A stretch of DNA of 64,000 bases from DASRFA01 sp035651755 (GCA_035651755.1 DASRFA010000029.1:1-64000), one strand, 5' to 3'. Positions 33,722 to 43,291 are shown, numbered from the stretch's first letter. Numbers and translations are program-made. The notes: a model not told the origin generated them from the letters alone.

Positions 33722-33923
33722 CGTGAGGGATTCGCGACGGCCGCGCGGGTGCGATCCGGGGGGTCGCGAGAGGCGGTCGCAGTGCGGCCCGTCCAAGTGA
33801 AGACCGGGCCGAGCGAAAGTCAAGCCGGCCCGGGCGATCGGCTCGTCCGGGCGCCGAACCGCCCGTCGCGCGCGCCAGCGCCCACGCCGCCGGCCGCGTC
33901 GGAAACGGGCAGCCCGCGGAGGC

Positions 33924-34724
33924 TCAGCGGCGCTGGAAGCGGGGAGCGCGCTTCTCCTTGAAGGCGCGCGGGCCTTCCTTCGCGTCGTCGCTCTGGAAGA
34001 CGTTCCAGCCGTACTCGTACTCGTGCGCGAGCGCTTCCTTCTCGGGCATGCCGTCGGTCTCGTGCAGCGTGCGGAGGATCGCTTCGACCGCGAGCGGGCC
34101 GTTCCGGCAGATCACCTGCGCGATCTCGCGCGCCTCGGCGAGTGCCTGGCCATCGGGCACCACGTGGCCGATCAGCCCGATCGCGAGCGCCTCGCGCGCG
34201 CTCAGGTGCTTCCCCGTCAGCAGGACCTCGGCTGCGTGCGTGTAGGGGATCTGCCGGCGCAGGCGGACCGCCGATCCGCCCATCGGGTAGAGCGACCAGC
34301 GCGCCTCCGACACGCCGAAGCGCGCGCTCTCGCCGGCGACGCGGATCTCGGTCGCCTGGAGGATCTCGGTGCCGCCCGCGATCGCGACGCCCTCGACGGC
34401 GGCGACGATCGGCTTCGTCGGGCGGTAGTGGCGAAGGAGCGCCTTCCAGTGGATGTCGGGATCGGCGGCCATGCGCGCCTGCACGTCGATCTCCGGATCC
34501 TCGTTCCCGGCGTCACCGGCCATGGCGCGCAGGTCGGCGCCGGAGCAGAAGTTGCCGCCGGCGCCGGTCAGAAGGATGCAGCGGACTTCCGGGTCGCGCG
34601 ACGCCTCGACGAACGCGTCGTACATCCGGATCAGCATCGCGCCCGAGAGCGCGTTCATCCGCTGCGGGCGGTTCAGGGTGACGGTGAGGAGGTGGTCCTG
34701 TCGTTCGACGATCGCATCGGGCAT
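33924..34724 (-). CDS. enoyl-CoA hydratase/crotonase family protein
   Basis: This 266-residue crotonase retains both classical active-site glutamates (AGGTEIL and GVSEARW) and both oxyanion segments (GNFCSGADLRAM and EGVAIAGG). True hydratase activity is therefore plausible, unlike the crotonase at 11 kb. The C-terminus ends APRFQRR after AFKEKR. Its start is 109 bases before the end of the methyltransferase gene upstream on the same strand. The acyl substrate is unknown. Confidence 0.88.
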   Translation of the reverse strand: MPDAIVERQDHLLTVTLNRPQRMNALSGAMLIRMYDAFVEASRDPEVRCILLTGAGGNFCSGADLRAMAGDAGNEDPEIDVQARMAADPDIHWKALLRHYRPTKPIVAAVEGVAIAGGTEILQATEIRVAGESARFGVSEARWSLYPMGGSAVRLRRQIPYTHAAEVLLTGKHLSAREALAIGLIGHVVPDGQALAEAREIAQVICRNGPLAVEAILRTLHETDGMPEKEALAHEYEYGWNVFQSDDAKEGPRAFKEKRAPRFQRR

Positions 34725-34833
34725 CCGGCGACGCTACGCCGCGGACGTTCGCCGGCGCAAACGCCCGGCACTGCCGGGGAGCGTCCTGCGAGGCCACTCC
34801 GCACCGCCCTTGCCGTTCGCGCAGACCCGCGCG

Positions 34834-35634
34834 TCATCGGTCGCCACCGAGCTTCCTGCCGACGGTGAAGCTGAATTTCTGCCTGCACGGAAACCGACCG
34901 CTCGGCTCACATTCGAGCAGCGCTCGGCGCAAGTCCGCCTCGAAAGCGGTCGCCTGGTCTCCGAGGAGGCGCCGCGACGCGATGGACGTGGCGAACATGA
35001 AGCCGACGATCGAGTCGCACGTCCAGATCCAGTCGAAGACCCACTCGCGCTCCTCGACCTCGAGACCCGCCGCGCGCAGCTCGTCGACCGGGCCGCCGCC
35101 GGGACCTTCGTTCGGGTTGCCCAGCGCCTGCCCCGTCCACCGGTTCACGACGTCCACGACCGCTCGCTTCCACTCCTCGCTCCCCCGCCACACGGGGTCG
35201 GCGCCGAGCGTCGCCACCGAGCCGCGAGGTCGCAGCCATCGCGGCATCAGCTCGATCATGCGCTCCGCATCCAGTCGGTGGAACGCTTCACCGATGGTGA
35301 TGAGCTCGATGGAGCGTGGCGGCAGCGCGAGGCTCTCCGCTCGCTCCACGAGCCACGAGATGTTTCCAGCGCCGCGCCTGCGCGCCTCGGCCTCGCCCAC
35401 GGCGATCATGTCCGGCTCGACGTCGACCGCCAGCACGCTCGAGAAATGGGGCGCCATCGGGATCGCCACGCGACCGGGTCCGCACGCGAGATCGAGCAGC
35501 GAGCCACGCCCACTCGTCTCGGCACGCGCTCGCAGATCGGCGAGGAACGCGTCCGGATACGGCGGACGGTACCGAGCGTAGTCGATCGCGGTGCCGGCGA
35601 ACGGGCGAGATGAGCCATGAGAAAACGCGGCCAC
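34834..35634 (-). CDS. class-I SAM-dependent methyltransferase
   Basis: This 266-residue protein has the SAM motif LLDLACGPGRVAIPM (about residues 46-60) and an AVDVEPDMI acidic loop. A catalytic-fold segment, ITIGEAFHRLD, matches the SmtA/UbiE-like methyltransferase_11 group. It begins 28 bases after the Cys-rich lipoprotein gene on the same strand. The substrate cannot be predicted. Confidence 0.82.
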   Translation of the reverse strand: MAAFSHGSSRPFAGTAIDYARYRPPYPDAFLADLRARAETSGRGSLLDLACGPGRVAIPMAPHFSSVLAVDVEPDMIAVGEAEARRRGAGNISWLVERAESLALPPRSIELITIGEAFHRLDAERMIELMPRWLRPRGSVATLGADPVWRGSEEWKRAVVDVVNRWTGQALGNPNEGPGGGPVDELRAAGLEVEEREWVFDWIWTCDSIVGFMFATSIASRRLLGDQATAFEADLRRALLECEPSGRFPCRQKFSFTVGRKLGGDR

Positions 35635-35662
35635 GAGCCACCCTAGCGGTTGCGGTCGGGTG

Positions 35663-36814
35663 CTACTGCGGCAGACCGCAGAGCGTGCCGTTGACGTCGC
35701 ACTGCGGGGTCTCGCCCTGGGCGCGCTGGGCCTCGTTCGCGGCGGCGACGGCGGCGTCGGTCTTCGGCGTCGCGTCGCAGCCGCAGAGCTGGGTCGCGCA
35801 GCACGAGCAGCCGGCCGCCTTCTCGGCCGCGAAGATCGCGGAGAGGTCGCAGTTCTGGAGGCCGTTGCACGCCGGCAGGACGATGTCGCGATCGCTCGAG
35901 GTGCAGAGCGACGCGTCGCAGGTGTAGCCGATCTGAATCCCCGCCTGGTCGGTGCACGAGTCGTATTGCTGGCAGACGGTGTCGCAGTCGATGCCGCTGT
36001 TCGGCGGCAGGACCGTCGTACCCGGGACGTAGAGGGGACAGCCGCACTGGTCGGGGGGCGCGTCGGGAACGCAGCCGTCGATGAAGTCGCACGGGTTCGG
36101 GTCCGGCGGATTCGGGTTGTAGGCGGCGGAGTAGGCGAGCGGCGCGTCGTCGCACGAGAGGCCCGACTTGCCGACCTGGTAGGGGCCGTCGAAGGTTGGG
36201 CAGTCGCACGTGATCGACGCCGTATGGTTCGACGGGTCGGGCACGGGCGACCCGAAGCAGGGCGCCGTCATGCAGCCGGCGTAGAGGCCGGGGTCGCTGC
36301 TGCAGTCGGTCGAGCCGATCGGCTCGACGTTCGCGCGGTAGGTGCTGAAGGTCGAGATGCGGGTCGCGCCCTGCATGTACGTCCCGGAATTGATCGACTG
36401 GCAGACCGGCGCCGCGTTCGGCGTGAGGCAGGCTCCCGGGTTCGCGTCGCAGAAGGATCGCGTCGCCTCGTAGTCGTCGAGGTTCAGGATCGACGTGGTG
36501 AGGACGTAGCTCGTCCCGAACCACTCGTAGCAGGGGCAGTTGGCCGTCGTGCCGTCTGCCGTCGGCGTGCAGTTCGCGTAGTAGCAGAGCGCGTAGGGTC
36601 CGAAGCAGGCGGCCCACTCGTTCTCGCCGTAGCGAACGTTGGCCCACGCCGGTCCGTACGGCGTCGTCTGCTGGGTGTTGAGCGGGAAGCTCGTGCCGCA
36701 GAAGGGCGCGGGGAGCGGGCAGGTCGAGCTCGAATCGCTGCACGCGGCGAAGCCGAGAGCGCCGGCGCAGACGAGGGCGCACGCCAGACGGGTCGCGATC
36801 TGGAAGCGGGACAT
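35663..36814 (-). CDS. cysteine-rich lipoprotein, unknown function
   Basis: This 383-residue protein has a type-II signal peptide (lipobox FAAC, lipid Cys about residue 25) and a mature chain with roughly 40 Cys. They often occur as CxC or CC pairs (NCPCYEW, GCSCCATQLCGC), with many Asp, Asn and Pro. This suggests a surface-exposed, disulfide-stabilised protein, or one binding metals. A GAGGA ribosome site precedes ATG 36814. It is not similar to any family I can name. The low Arg content and Asn/Thr-rich composition differ strongly from its neighbours, as expected for an exported protein. Confidence 0.7.
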   Translation of the reverse strand: MSRFQIATRLACALVCAGALGFAACSDSSSTCPLPAPFCGTSFPLNTQQTTPYGPAWANVRYGENEWAACFGPYALCYYANCTPTADGTTANCPCYEWFGTSYVLTTSILNLDDYEATRSFCDANPGACLTPNAAPVCQSINSGTYMQGATRISTFSTYRANVEPIGSTDCSSDPGLYAGCMTAPCFGSPVPDPSNHTASITCDCPTFDGPYQVGKSGLSCDDAPLAYSAAYNPNPPDPNPCDFIDGCVPDAPPDQCGCPLYVPGTTVLPPNSGIDCDTVCQQYDSCTDQAGIQIGYTCDASLCTSSDRDIVLPACNGLQNCDLSAIFAAEKAAGCSCCATQLCGCDATPKTDAAVAAANEAQRAQGETPQCDVNGTLCGLPQ

Positions 36815-36956
36815 CAACGATCCTCGGGGCGACGATCTCGCCCTGCGGGTTGGCGGACGAAATGCCGCATTCCTTAAGCCCGCCCGACGCGGGTCGGACC
36901 GATTCCGAGCGCGCCGGCGCGGCGTCGACTGCGCGCGTATGCTAGATCGGCGGTCG

Positions 36957-38345
36957 ATGTCGAGCGCCGATCCCACCCGCGGACGCCTCTCGCTCGACCA
37001 GCTCGCCGGCTTCGTCCGCGCCGACGACATCGACACGGTGCTCGTCGTCTTCACCGACCTCTACGGCCGGTTCATGGGGAAGCGTTTCGACGCGAGCTTC
37101 TTCGTCGACCACGTCGCGCGCGAGGGCACGCACGGCTGCGACTACCTGCTCACGGTCGACATGGAGATGGAGCCCGTCCCCGGCTACGCCTTCGCGAACT
37201 GGGAGCTCGGCTACGGCGACTTCCACCTCGTGCCCGATCTCGGAACCCTCCGGCGCGCGAGCTGGCTCGATCGCACCGCGATCGTCCTGTGCGACGTCGC
37301 GAGCGACGCGGCGCACGCGCCGGTCGCGCAGGCGCCGCGCTCGATCCTGAAGCGCCAGCTCGACGCCGCGCGCGCGGCCGGCTTCAGCGTGGCCGCCGCG
37401 TCGGAGCTCGAGTTCTACGCCTTCGAGGACGGCTACCGCGCCGCCGCGGAGAAGGGCTACGCCGACCTCCGGCCGACCGGCTGGTACCTCGAGGACTACC
37501 ACGCGCTGCAGGGGACGCGCCTCGAGAAGCTGAACGCGATCGTGCGCCGCCACCTGCGCGACTCGGGCGTGCCGGTCGAGAGCACGAAGGGCGAGTGGGG
37601 CCTCGGCCAGCACGAGCTCAACGTCCGCTACGCCGACGCGCTCGAGATGGCAGACCGTCACTGCCTGCTCAAGCAGTGCGTGAAGGAGGTCGCGGACCAG
37701 CTCGGCATGAGCGTCACGTTCATGGCGAAGCTCGCGCACGACCGCGCCGGCTCCTCGTGCCACGTGCACCTGAGCCTCTGGCGCGACGGCCAGAACGCGT
37801 TCGCCGGCGACGGCGACCTCGGCGGGATTCGCTGCTCGGACGCGTTCCGCTGGTTCCTCGGCGGCTGGATCGCGCACGTGCCCGAGCTGATGGTGCTCTA
37901 CGCACCGACGGTGAACTCGTACAAGCGCTACCAGGCGGCGTCGTGGGCGCCGACGCGGCTCGCGTGGAGCCACGACAACCGCACCGCGGGATTCCGCATC
38001 GTCGGCAGCGGCGCGAGCCTCCGCATCGAGTGCCGGCTGCCGGGCGCCGACGCGAACCCCTACCTCGCGTTCGCGGCCGCGCTCGCGTCCGGTCTCGACG
38101 GGATCGCGCGCCGCACCGAGCCGCCGCCGATGTTCTCGGGCGACGCCTACGCCGCGCGCGACATCGCGCGCGTGCCAGCGACGCTGCGAGAGGCGACCGA
38201 TCTCTTCGCCGGGAGCGAGTTCGCGCGCGCCGCGCTCGGCGCGGACGTCGTCGAGCACTACGCGCACTTCTTCCGCTCCGAGCAGGCGGCCTACGACGCG
38301 GCCGTCACCGACTGGGAGCGGCGGCGCTACTTCGAGCGCATTTAG
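36957..38345 (+). CDS. glutamine synthetase-like gamma-glutamyl ligase (PuuA-like)
   Basis: This 462-residue GS-fold enzyme has an N-terminal beta-grasp part (VVFTDLYGRFMGKRF) and the catalytic domain. The latter shows ASELEFYAF, GEWGLGQHELN, AGSSCHVHLSL, NSYKRYQ and the late ECRLPGADANPY. It should form a gamma-glutamyl amide from glutamate, ATP and an amine. Its neighbours are a gamma-glutamyl hydrolase, an SDR and an aldehyde dehydrogenase, so it more likely glutamylates an amine for degradation than assimilates ammonia. The start may be ATG 36939 instead. It is divergent from the lipoprotein gene. Confidence 0.83.
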   Translation: MSSADPTRGRLSLDQLAGFVRADDIDTVLVVFTDLYGRFMGKRFDASFFVDHVAREGTHGCDYLLTVDMEMEPVPGYAFANWELGYGDFHLVPDLGTLRRASWLDRTAIVLCDVASDAAHAPVAQAPRSILKRQLDAARAAGFSVAAASELEFYAFEDGYRAAAEKGYADLRPTGWYLEDYHALQGTRLEKLNAIVRRHLRDSGVPVESTKGEWGLGQHELNVRYADALEMADRHCLLKQCVKEVADQLGMSVTFMAKLAHDRAGSSCHVHLSLWRDGQNAFAGDGDLGGIRCSDAFRWFLGGWIAHVPELMVLYAPTVNSYKRYQAASWAPTRLAWSHDNRTAGFRIVGSGASLRIECRLPGADANPYLAFAAALASGLDGIARRTEPPPMFSGDAYAARDIARVPATLREATDLFAGSEFARAALGADVVEHYAHFFRSEQAAYDAAVTDWERRRYFERI

Positions 38346-38376
38346 GGTGTTCTAGAGAGGAAGAGGGGCGGGAGCG

Positions 38377-39093
38377 TTGCGGCGGACGATCATCGGCATC
38401 ACGACCTACGGGCGAAACGAGCAGAACCGGTACTCCCTGCCGGCGGAGTACGTCGACGCGATCCGGCGCGCCGGCGCGACCGCGGTCCTCCTCCCGCCGG
38501 GCGAGACCCGCGTCGAGGAGTGGCTCGCCGTCGTCGACGGCGTGATCCTCGCCGGCGGCGGCGACATCGATCCCGACCACTACGGCGGCGAGCGCCACGA
38601 GACGATCTACTCGATCGACGCCGAGCGCGACGGCTCGGAGCTCGCGATCGCGCGCCGCATCGTCGACACGGGCCTCCCGACGCTCGGCATCTGCCGCGGC
38701 GTGCAGATCCTGAACGTCGCGCTCGGCGGAACGCTGCACGAGCACGTGCCCGACGTCTTCGGCGACGGCGTCGCGCATCGCCTGCCTCCGCGCGAGCCGG
38801 CGACGCACCCGATCCACGTCGAGGCCGGTTCCGCGCTCGCGCGCATCGTCGGCGAGGTCGAGTTCGACTCGCACTCCTGGCACCACCAGGCGGTCGACGA
38901 CGTCGCGCCCGCGCTCCGCGTGTCGGCCCGCGCGCCCGACGGCGTGGTCGAGGCCGTCGAGATGCCGGAGCACCCGTGGCTGCACGCGGTGCAGTGGCAC
39001 CCCGAGATCGCGGCGCACGAGGACCCGTTGCAGCAGCGGATCTTCGCGGCGCTGGTCGACGCGGCGGCGCACCGGTCGCGCGGCGCGCGCTGA
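38377..39093 (+). CDS. class-I glutamine amidotransferase-like gamma-glutamyl hydrolase (PuuD-like)
   Basis: This 238-residue peptidase-C26-family protein has the nucleophile Cys in GICRGVQILN and the His/Glu pair in WHPE. GGGDIDPDHYGG near the N-terminus is typical of gamma-glutamyl-GABA hydrolases. It starts with TTG behind a GGGAG site. In the Puu route this enzyme frees glutamate from the gamma-glutamyl product made after oxidation. It lies 31 bases downstream of the ligase gene. Confidence 0.85.
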   Translation: MRRTIIGITTYGRNEQNRYSLPAEYVDAIRRAGATAVLLPPGETRVEEWLAVVDGVILAGGGDIDPDHYGGERHETIYSIDAERDGSELAIARRIVDTGLPTLGICRGVQILNVALGGTLHEHVPDVFGDGVAHRLPPREPATHPIHVEAGSALARIVGEVEFDSHSWHHQAVDDVAPALRVSARAPDGVVEAVEMPEHPWLHAVQWHPEIAAHEDPLQQRIFAALVDAAAHRSRGAR

Positions 39094-39245
39094 GCCGATC
39101 GCCGCCCGTCGCAGACGCCGTTCGGGGGGCGGCCGCCCGAGGAATCGCGGCCAAAATCCCTTCGTTTCCCAGCGCCGCTCGGCGAGCTAGGTTCTCGTCG
39201 ATGCCGGCCGCCGGCCGGCGGGGATCGGGGATCACGGAGGTCGGG

Positions 39246-40019
39246 ATGCGTCTCGGAGGCAAGGTCGCGCTCATCACCGGCGCCGCGAGCGGGATCGGGC
39301 GCGAGACCGCGCTCCTCTTCGCGCGCGAGGGAGCGCGCGTCGTCGCGGTCGACGTGAACGAGGCCGCCGGACGCGAGACGGCCTCGCAGATCGCGAGCGC
39401 CGGCGGCGATGCGATCTTCGTCCGCGCCGACGTCTCGCGCGGCGACGACTGCCGCGCGATGGTCGCGGCGGCGGAGGAGCGCTTCGGGCGCCTCGACGTC
39501 CTGTTCAACAACGCCGGCATCATGCACCCGGCCGACGACGACGCCGTCGAGACGGACGAGGAGATCTGGGATCTGACGATGGCCGTCAATCTCAAGGGGG
39601 TCTTTCTCGGCTGCAAGCATGGAATTCCGGCGCTCCGCCGGGCCGGCGGCGGGGCGATCGTGAACACGGCGTCGTTCGTCGCCGTGCTCGGCGCGGCGAC
39701 GCCGCAGCTCGCCTACACCGCGAGCAAGGGCGGCGTCCTCGCGCTCACGCGAGAGCTCGCGATCGTGCACGCGCGCGAGGGCATTCGCGTGAACGCGCTC
39801 TGCCCGGGGCCCCTCAAGACCGAGATGCTCATGAAGTTCCTCGACACCGAGGCGAAGAAGCAGAGACGCCTCGTCCACGTCCCGATGGGGCGGTTCGGCG
39901 AGGCTCACGAGATGGCGCGCGCCGCGCTCTGGCTCGCGTCCGACGAGTCGTCGTACGTCACGGGGTCGACGTTCCTCGTCGACGGCGGCATCACCGCCGC
40001 GTACGTCACGCCGGAGTAG
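39246..40019 (+). CDS. short-chain dehydrogenase/reductase
   Basis: This 257-residue classical SDR has GAASGIGRE for NAD(P), the NNAG segment and the active site YTASK. The acidic residue in VVAVDVNE at the end of strand 2 favours NAD over NADP. A GGAGG site precedes ATG 39246. It sits between the gamma-glutamyl hydrolase and the aldehyde dehydrogenase, where it could oxidise an alcohol intermediate. That role is inferred from position only. Confidence 0.85.
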   Translation: MRLGGKVALITGAASGIGRETALLFAREGARVVAVDVNEAAGRETASQIASAGGDAIFVRADVSRGDDCRAMVAAAEERFGRLDVLFNNAGIMHPADDDAVETDEEIWDLTMAVNLKGVFLGCKHGIPALRRAGGGAIVNTASFVAVLGAATPQLAYTASKGGVLALTRELAIVHAREGIRVNALCPGPLKTEMLMKFLDTEAKKQRRLVHVPMGRFGEAHEMARAALWLASDESSYVTGSTFLVDGGITAAYVTPE

Positions 40020-40029
40020 GCGCGCTTCG

Positions 40030-41412
40030 ATGGCCGCCCGGCTCGAGGTCCGAAGCCCGTACGACCAGCAGGTCGTGTGCGCGCTCGACTGGGACGACGA
40101 CGCGGCCGTCGAGCGGAAGATCGCCGCCGCGCGCGCGTCGTGGGACCGCTGGCGGCGCACGCCGCTCCGCGGGCGCATGCGCGTCGTCGGCGCGGGCCTC
40201 GAGCGCTTCCGCGTCGCCGGCGAGGACGTCGCCGAAGAGATCTCGTGCCAGATGGGGAAGCCGATCGCGCAAGCCCGGCGCGAGGTCGCGACCTTCCTCG
40301 AGCGCGCCGACTGGGCGCTCGCCGCCGCCGAGAAGGCGCTCGCGCCCGACGTCCTCCCCGAGGAGCGCGGCCTCCGCCGCCGCATCGAGCACGAGCCGCT
40401 CGGCGTCGTCCTCGACATCGCCGCGTGGAACTACCCGCTGCTCGTCCCGGTGAACGTGATCGTGCCGGCGCTGCTCGCGGGCAACGTCGTTCTGCTCAAG
40501 CACAGCGAGCGGACTCCGCTCACCGGGCGCGCGATCGCGCGTGCCTTCGCCGATCTCGGGGACCTCGCGCTCGTGAACGACGTGCTCGTGCCGCCGGCGG
40601 AAACCGCCCGCCTGATCCGCGACCCGCGGGTCGCCCACGTCGCCTTCACCGGCTCCGTGCGCACGGGCCGGGCGGTGTATCAGGTGGCGGCCGAGCGCTT
40701 CATCGATGCGGGCCTCGAGCTCGGGGGCAAGGATCCCGCCTACGTCGCCGCCGACGCCGACCTCGCCTACGCGGCCGAGAACGTCGTGGACGGCGCCTGC
40801 TACAACGCGGGCCAGTCGTGCTGCGCGGTCGAGCGGGTGTACGTCCACGCGCGCGTGGCCGACGAGTTCCTCGAGCGCGCCCGCGCCGTGCTCGAGCGCT
40901 ACCGCCTCGGCGACCCGCTCGACGAGTCGACGACGCTCGGCCCGCTCGCGATCCGACACAACCTCGACGTGGTCGAGGCGCAGGTGGAGGACGCGGTGCG
41001 GACGGGGGCGCGCGTGCTGCTCGGCGGACGCCGGGTCGAGGGCTCGGCCGGGAACTTCATGCCGCCGACGCTCGTCGCGAACGTCCCGAACGACACGTCG
41101 CTCATGCAGGAGGAGACGTTCGCACCGGTCGTGCCGGTGCTCGCGGTCTCCGGCGACGACGAGGCGCTCGCGCGCATGCGCGAGACGCGCTTCGGGCTCA
41201 CCGCGTCGGTGTGGACGCGCGACGCCGAGCGCGCGGAGCGCATGGCGCGCGACCTCGACGCCGGCACGATCTTCCAGAACCGCTGCGACTACATCGACCC
41301 GGCGCTGCCGTGGACCGGATGCGGCGAGAGCGGGAAGGGCTCGACGATGTCCCGCTACGGCTTCCTCGGCCTCACCCGCCGAAAGGCCATCCACTTCCGA
41401 ACGATCACGTGA
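40030..41412 (+). CDS. aldehyde dehydrogenase
   Basis: This 460-residue ALDH has the catalytic Cys in NAGQSCC, the general-base Glu in LELGGKDP and the Asn in AAWNYPLL. FTGSVRTGR binds the coenzyme phosphate. It is full length and starts 10 bases after the SDR stop. In the gamma-glutamylation scheme it would oxidise the gamma-glutamyl aldehyde. It is last in the four-gene unit that begins with the GS-like ligase. Confidence 0.9.
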   Translation: MAARLEVRSPYDQQVVCALDWDDDAAVERKIAAARASWDRWRRTPLRGRMRVVGAGLERFRVAGEDVAEEISCQMGKPIAQARREVATFLERADWALAAAEKALAPDVLPEERGLRRRIEHEPLGVVLDIAAWNYPLLVPVNVIVPALLAGNVVLLKHSERTPLTGRAIARAFADLGDLALVNDVLVPPAETARLIRDPRVAHVAFTGSVRTGRAVYQVAAERFIDAGLELGGKDPAYVAADADLAYAAENVVDGACYNAGQSCCAVERVYVHARVADEFLERARAVLERYRLGDPLDESTTLGPLAIRHNLDVVEAQVEDAVRTGARVLLGGRRVEGSAGNFMPPTLVANVPNDTSLMQEETFAPVVPVLAVSGDDEALARMRETRFGLTASVWTRDAERAERMARDLDAGTIFQNRCDYIDPALPWTGCGESGKGSTMSRYGFLGLTRRKAIHFRTIT

Positions 41413-41551
41413 CGGTCGTCGCGGCCAACGCGCTGCGGCACGCGACGACACGGCTCACGTGAGGTGGAACCACGCATTGGCTGTGCTCTGCGGCGTGGAA
41501 TCATGGGCGCACCCGCGACGCTCGACGGCACTGCGCGGGGAAGGTCGGGCC

Positions 41552-42055
41552 GTGGGACGATCGGCACACAAGCGGTCTTCGGGGAATCGTGCGAGCGCGC
41601 GCGGACGCGCCGGCGGCGCGCGCGAGATCGTCGGCGCGCGGCGCTCGCACGAGCCCGCCGACGGACCCGCCGAGGCGAACGCGCGCGCGCGCGGTCACGG
41701 ACCGATCCTCGTGGTCGAGGACAACCCCGAGATCCGCGAGGCGACGAGCGCGCTGCTACAGGCAGACGGCCACCAGGTCGCCGAGGCCGACAACGGCGCG
41801 CAGGCGCTCGCGATGCTGCGCGCCGGCCTCGAGCCTTGCCTCATCGTCCTGGACCTCGTCATGCCCGTCCTCGACGGCTACCGCTTCCGCGACGAGCAGC
41901 TGCGCGACGAGCGACTCGCGACGATCCCGACGATCGTCTGCTCCGCGACGCCCGACGTCTACGCGTCCGCGGCGGCGATGCGCGCCGCCGCCGCGTTCCA
42001 GAAGGGCAGCGCCGACATCTCGCGCATGCTGAGCGTCGTGAACGCGCTCTGCTGA
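41552..42055 (+). CDS. single-domain response regulator
   Basis: This protein of about 167 residues has a 48-residue Ala/Arg-rich start and then a receiver domain. The domain shows the acidic pair in VVEDN, the phospho-acceptor Asp in IVLDLVMPVLDGY, Ser in CSA and the Lys in FQKGS. No output domain is present, so it acts by protein contact. GTG 41552 follows a GGGGAAGG site. No kinase gene is adjacent; the hybrid-free kinase at 49-51 kb is the only candidate in the window. Confidence 0.82.
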   Translation: MGRSAHKRSSGNRASARGRAGGAREIVGARRSHEPADGPAEANARARGHGPILVVEDNPEIREATSALLQADGHQVAEADNGAQALAMLRAGLEPCLIVLDLVMPVLDGYRFRDEQLRDERLATIPTIVCSATPDVYASAAAMRAAAAFQKGSADISRMLSVVNALC

Positions 42056-42122
42056 CGGCGCGCCCGGGGTCGCTCGCGTTCCCCCGTCGCGTCGGGCTCG
42101 GTTGCGTGAGCTGCCGCTCGCG

Positions 42123-42974
42123 TCAGCCGTCGCTCAGGTCGCCGAGGCGCTTTCCGCGCCGGGCGCGCTCGCGCGCGCGCTCCAGGACGTCGGTGGGAAC
42201 GGGATCCATCTGCGCCATCCCGCGCCGGAGGAGGCCGGGCGCCAGCAGGCGCAGCACCCGGGCCGCGACGAGCTGCGGGCTTCGCCGCGGCACCGTGATC
42301 TCGTGCACGCGCCTCTCGATCGCCTCGAGGATCGCGTCGGTCACGATCTCGGGCGGGTGCTTCTTGCCGTCGTACGCGGGCGGCTCATCCTCCTTGAGCC
42401 AGATCTCCGTGTCGATCGGCCCGGGGTTGACGATCGCGACGTGGATGCCCGAGCCGGCGAGGTCGTTCCAGAGGCCTTCGCTGAAGGCGTTCATCGCGGC
42501 CTTGGAGGCCGCGTAGAGGGCCTCGCGCGGCGGCGCGACCTTCGCGGCGAACGAGGAGACGTTCACGACGGTGCCGCCGCCGTCGCGCAGCATGTACGGG
42601 ATCGCGGCGAACGTCGTCCACACGCAGGAGAGGAAGTTGACGCGCATGACGGCCTCGGCCTCGTCCGCGGTCGTGTGGTAGATCTGCTTGTGCTTCGAGA
42701 CGGCGGCGTTGTTGACGAGCACGTCGACCCGCCCGAAGCGCCGCGCCGTCTCGTCGACCACGTGCTCCGCGAAGGAGCGCTCTCCGAGGTCGCCGCAGAG
42801 ATGGTCCGAGCGCGGCGAAGTCGTCCGGCACTCCGCGACCAGCTTCTCGAGCAGCTCCCGCCGTCGCGCGACGCCGACCACCACGGCGCCCCGCCGGGCA
42901 AACGCCCGCGCCGTGACGTAGCCGATTCCCGACGACGCGCCGGTGACGATGACGACTCGGTCTCGAAGATCCAC
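42123..42974 (-). CDS. short-chain dehydrogenase/reductase
   Basis: This 283-residue SDR has TGASSGIGYVTARAF, DVLVNNAA and the active site YAASK. The basic residues in GVARRRELLE after strand 2 suggest NADP. A strong AGGAGGG site precedes the GTG start at 42974. The C-terminal part (ITVPRRSPQLVAARVLRLLAP) resembles the DltE/acyl-reductase-like SDRs with a membrane-associating tail. It stands alone, convergent with the response regulator. Confidence 0.82.
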   Translation of the reverse strand: MDLRDRVVIVTGASSGIGYVTARAFARRGAVVVGVARRRELLEKLVAECRTTSPRSDHLCGDLGERSFAEHVVDETARRFGRVDVLVNNAAVSKHKQIYHTTADEAEAVMRVNFLSCVWTTFAAIPYMLRDGGGTVVNVSSFAAKVAPPREALYAASKAAMNAFSEGLWNDLAGSGIHVAIVNPGPIDTEIWLKEDEPPAYDGKKHPPEIVTDAILEAIERRVHEITVPRRSPQLVAARVLRLLAPGLLRRGMAQMDPVPTDVLERARERARRGKRLGDLSDG

Positions 42975-43291
42975 GCCGCCCTCCTGTGGTGGGAGGTCGG
43001 GTAGCACCGCGGTAGCATTCCGGCGAGGCGGTCCGGCGATCGTGACGGTCCGAACGCTGCTCGATCGTCGCGCATCGCGCGATCCCGGAGGCCATCGGTC
43101 TCGCTTCCCGCCGTCTCTCGGCCACCGCCGCGGGAGCTGTCGAGCTACCCGTTCTTCGTCGCGACGCTGTTTCAGCCGGAGCGCGCGGCGCTCCGAGGCG
43201 ACGTCCCGCCGATCGTGCGAGCTCTGCTGGAAGCCCTCGAGGGCGGGCGACGAGCCGCAGAAGCTGACGCGAGCCGCGACGGCGCTTCTCG
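42975..43291. other. 317-base gap with a possible coding remnant
   Basis: No full gene is supported here. On the plus strand, around 43130-43255, one frame reads ELSSYPFFVATLFQPERAA followed by VPPIVRALLEALEGG, which looks like normal protein. The frame has no start, ribosome site or continuation, and it ends by running into the 3' end of the sigma factor gene. A decayed gene fragment is possible. The rest should hold the promoter of the SDR. Confidence 0.25.
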
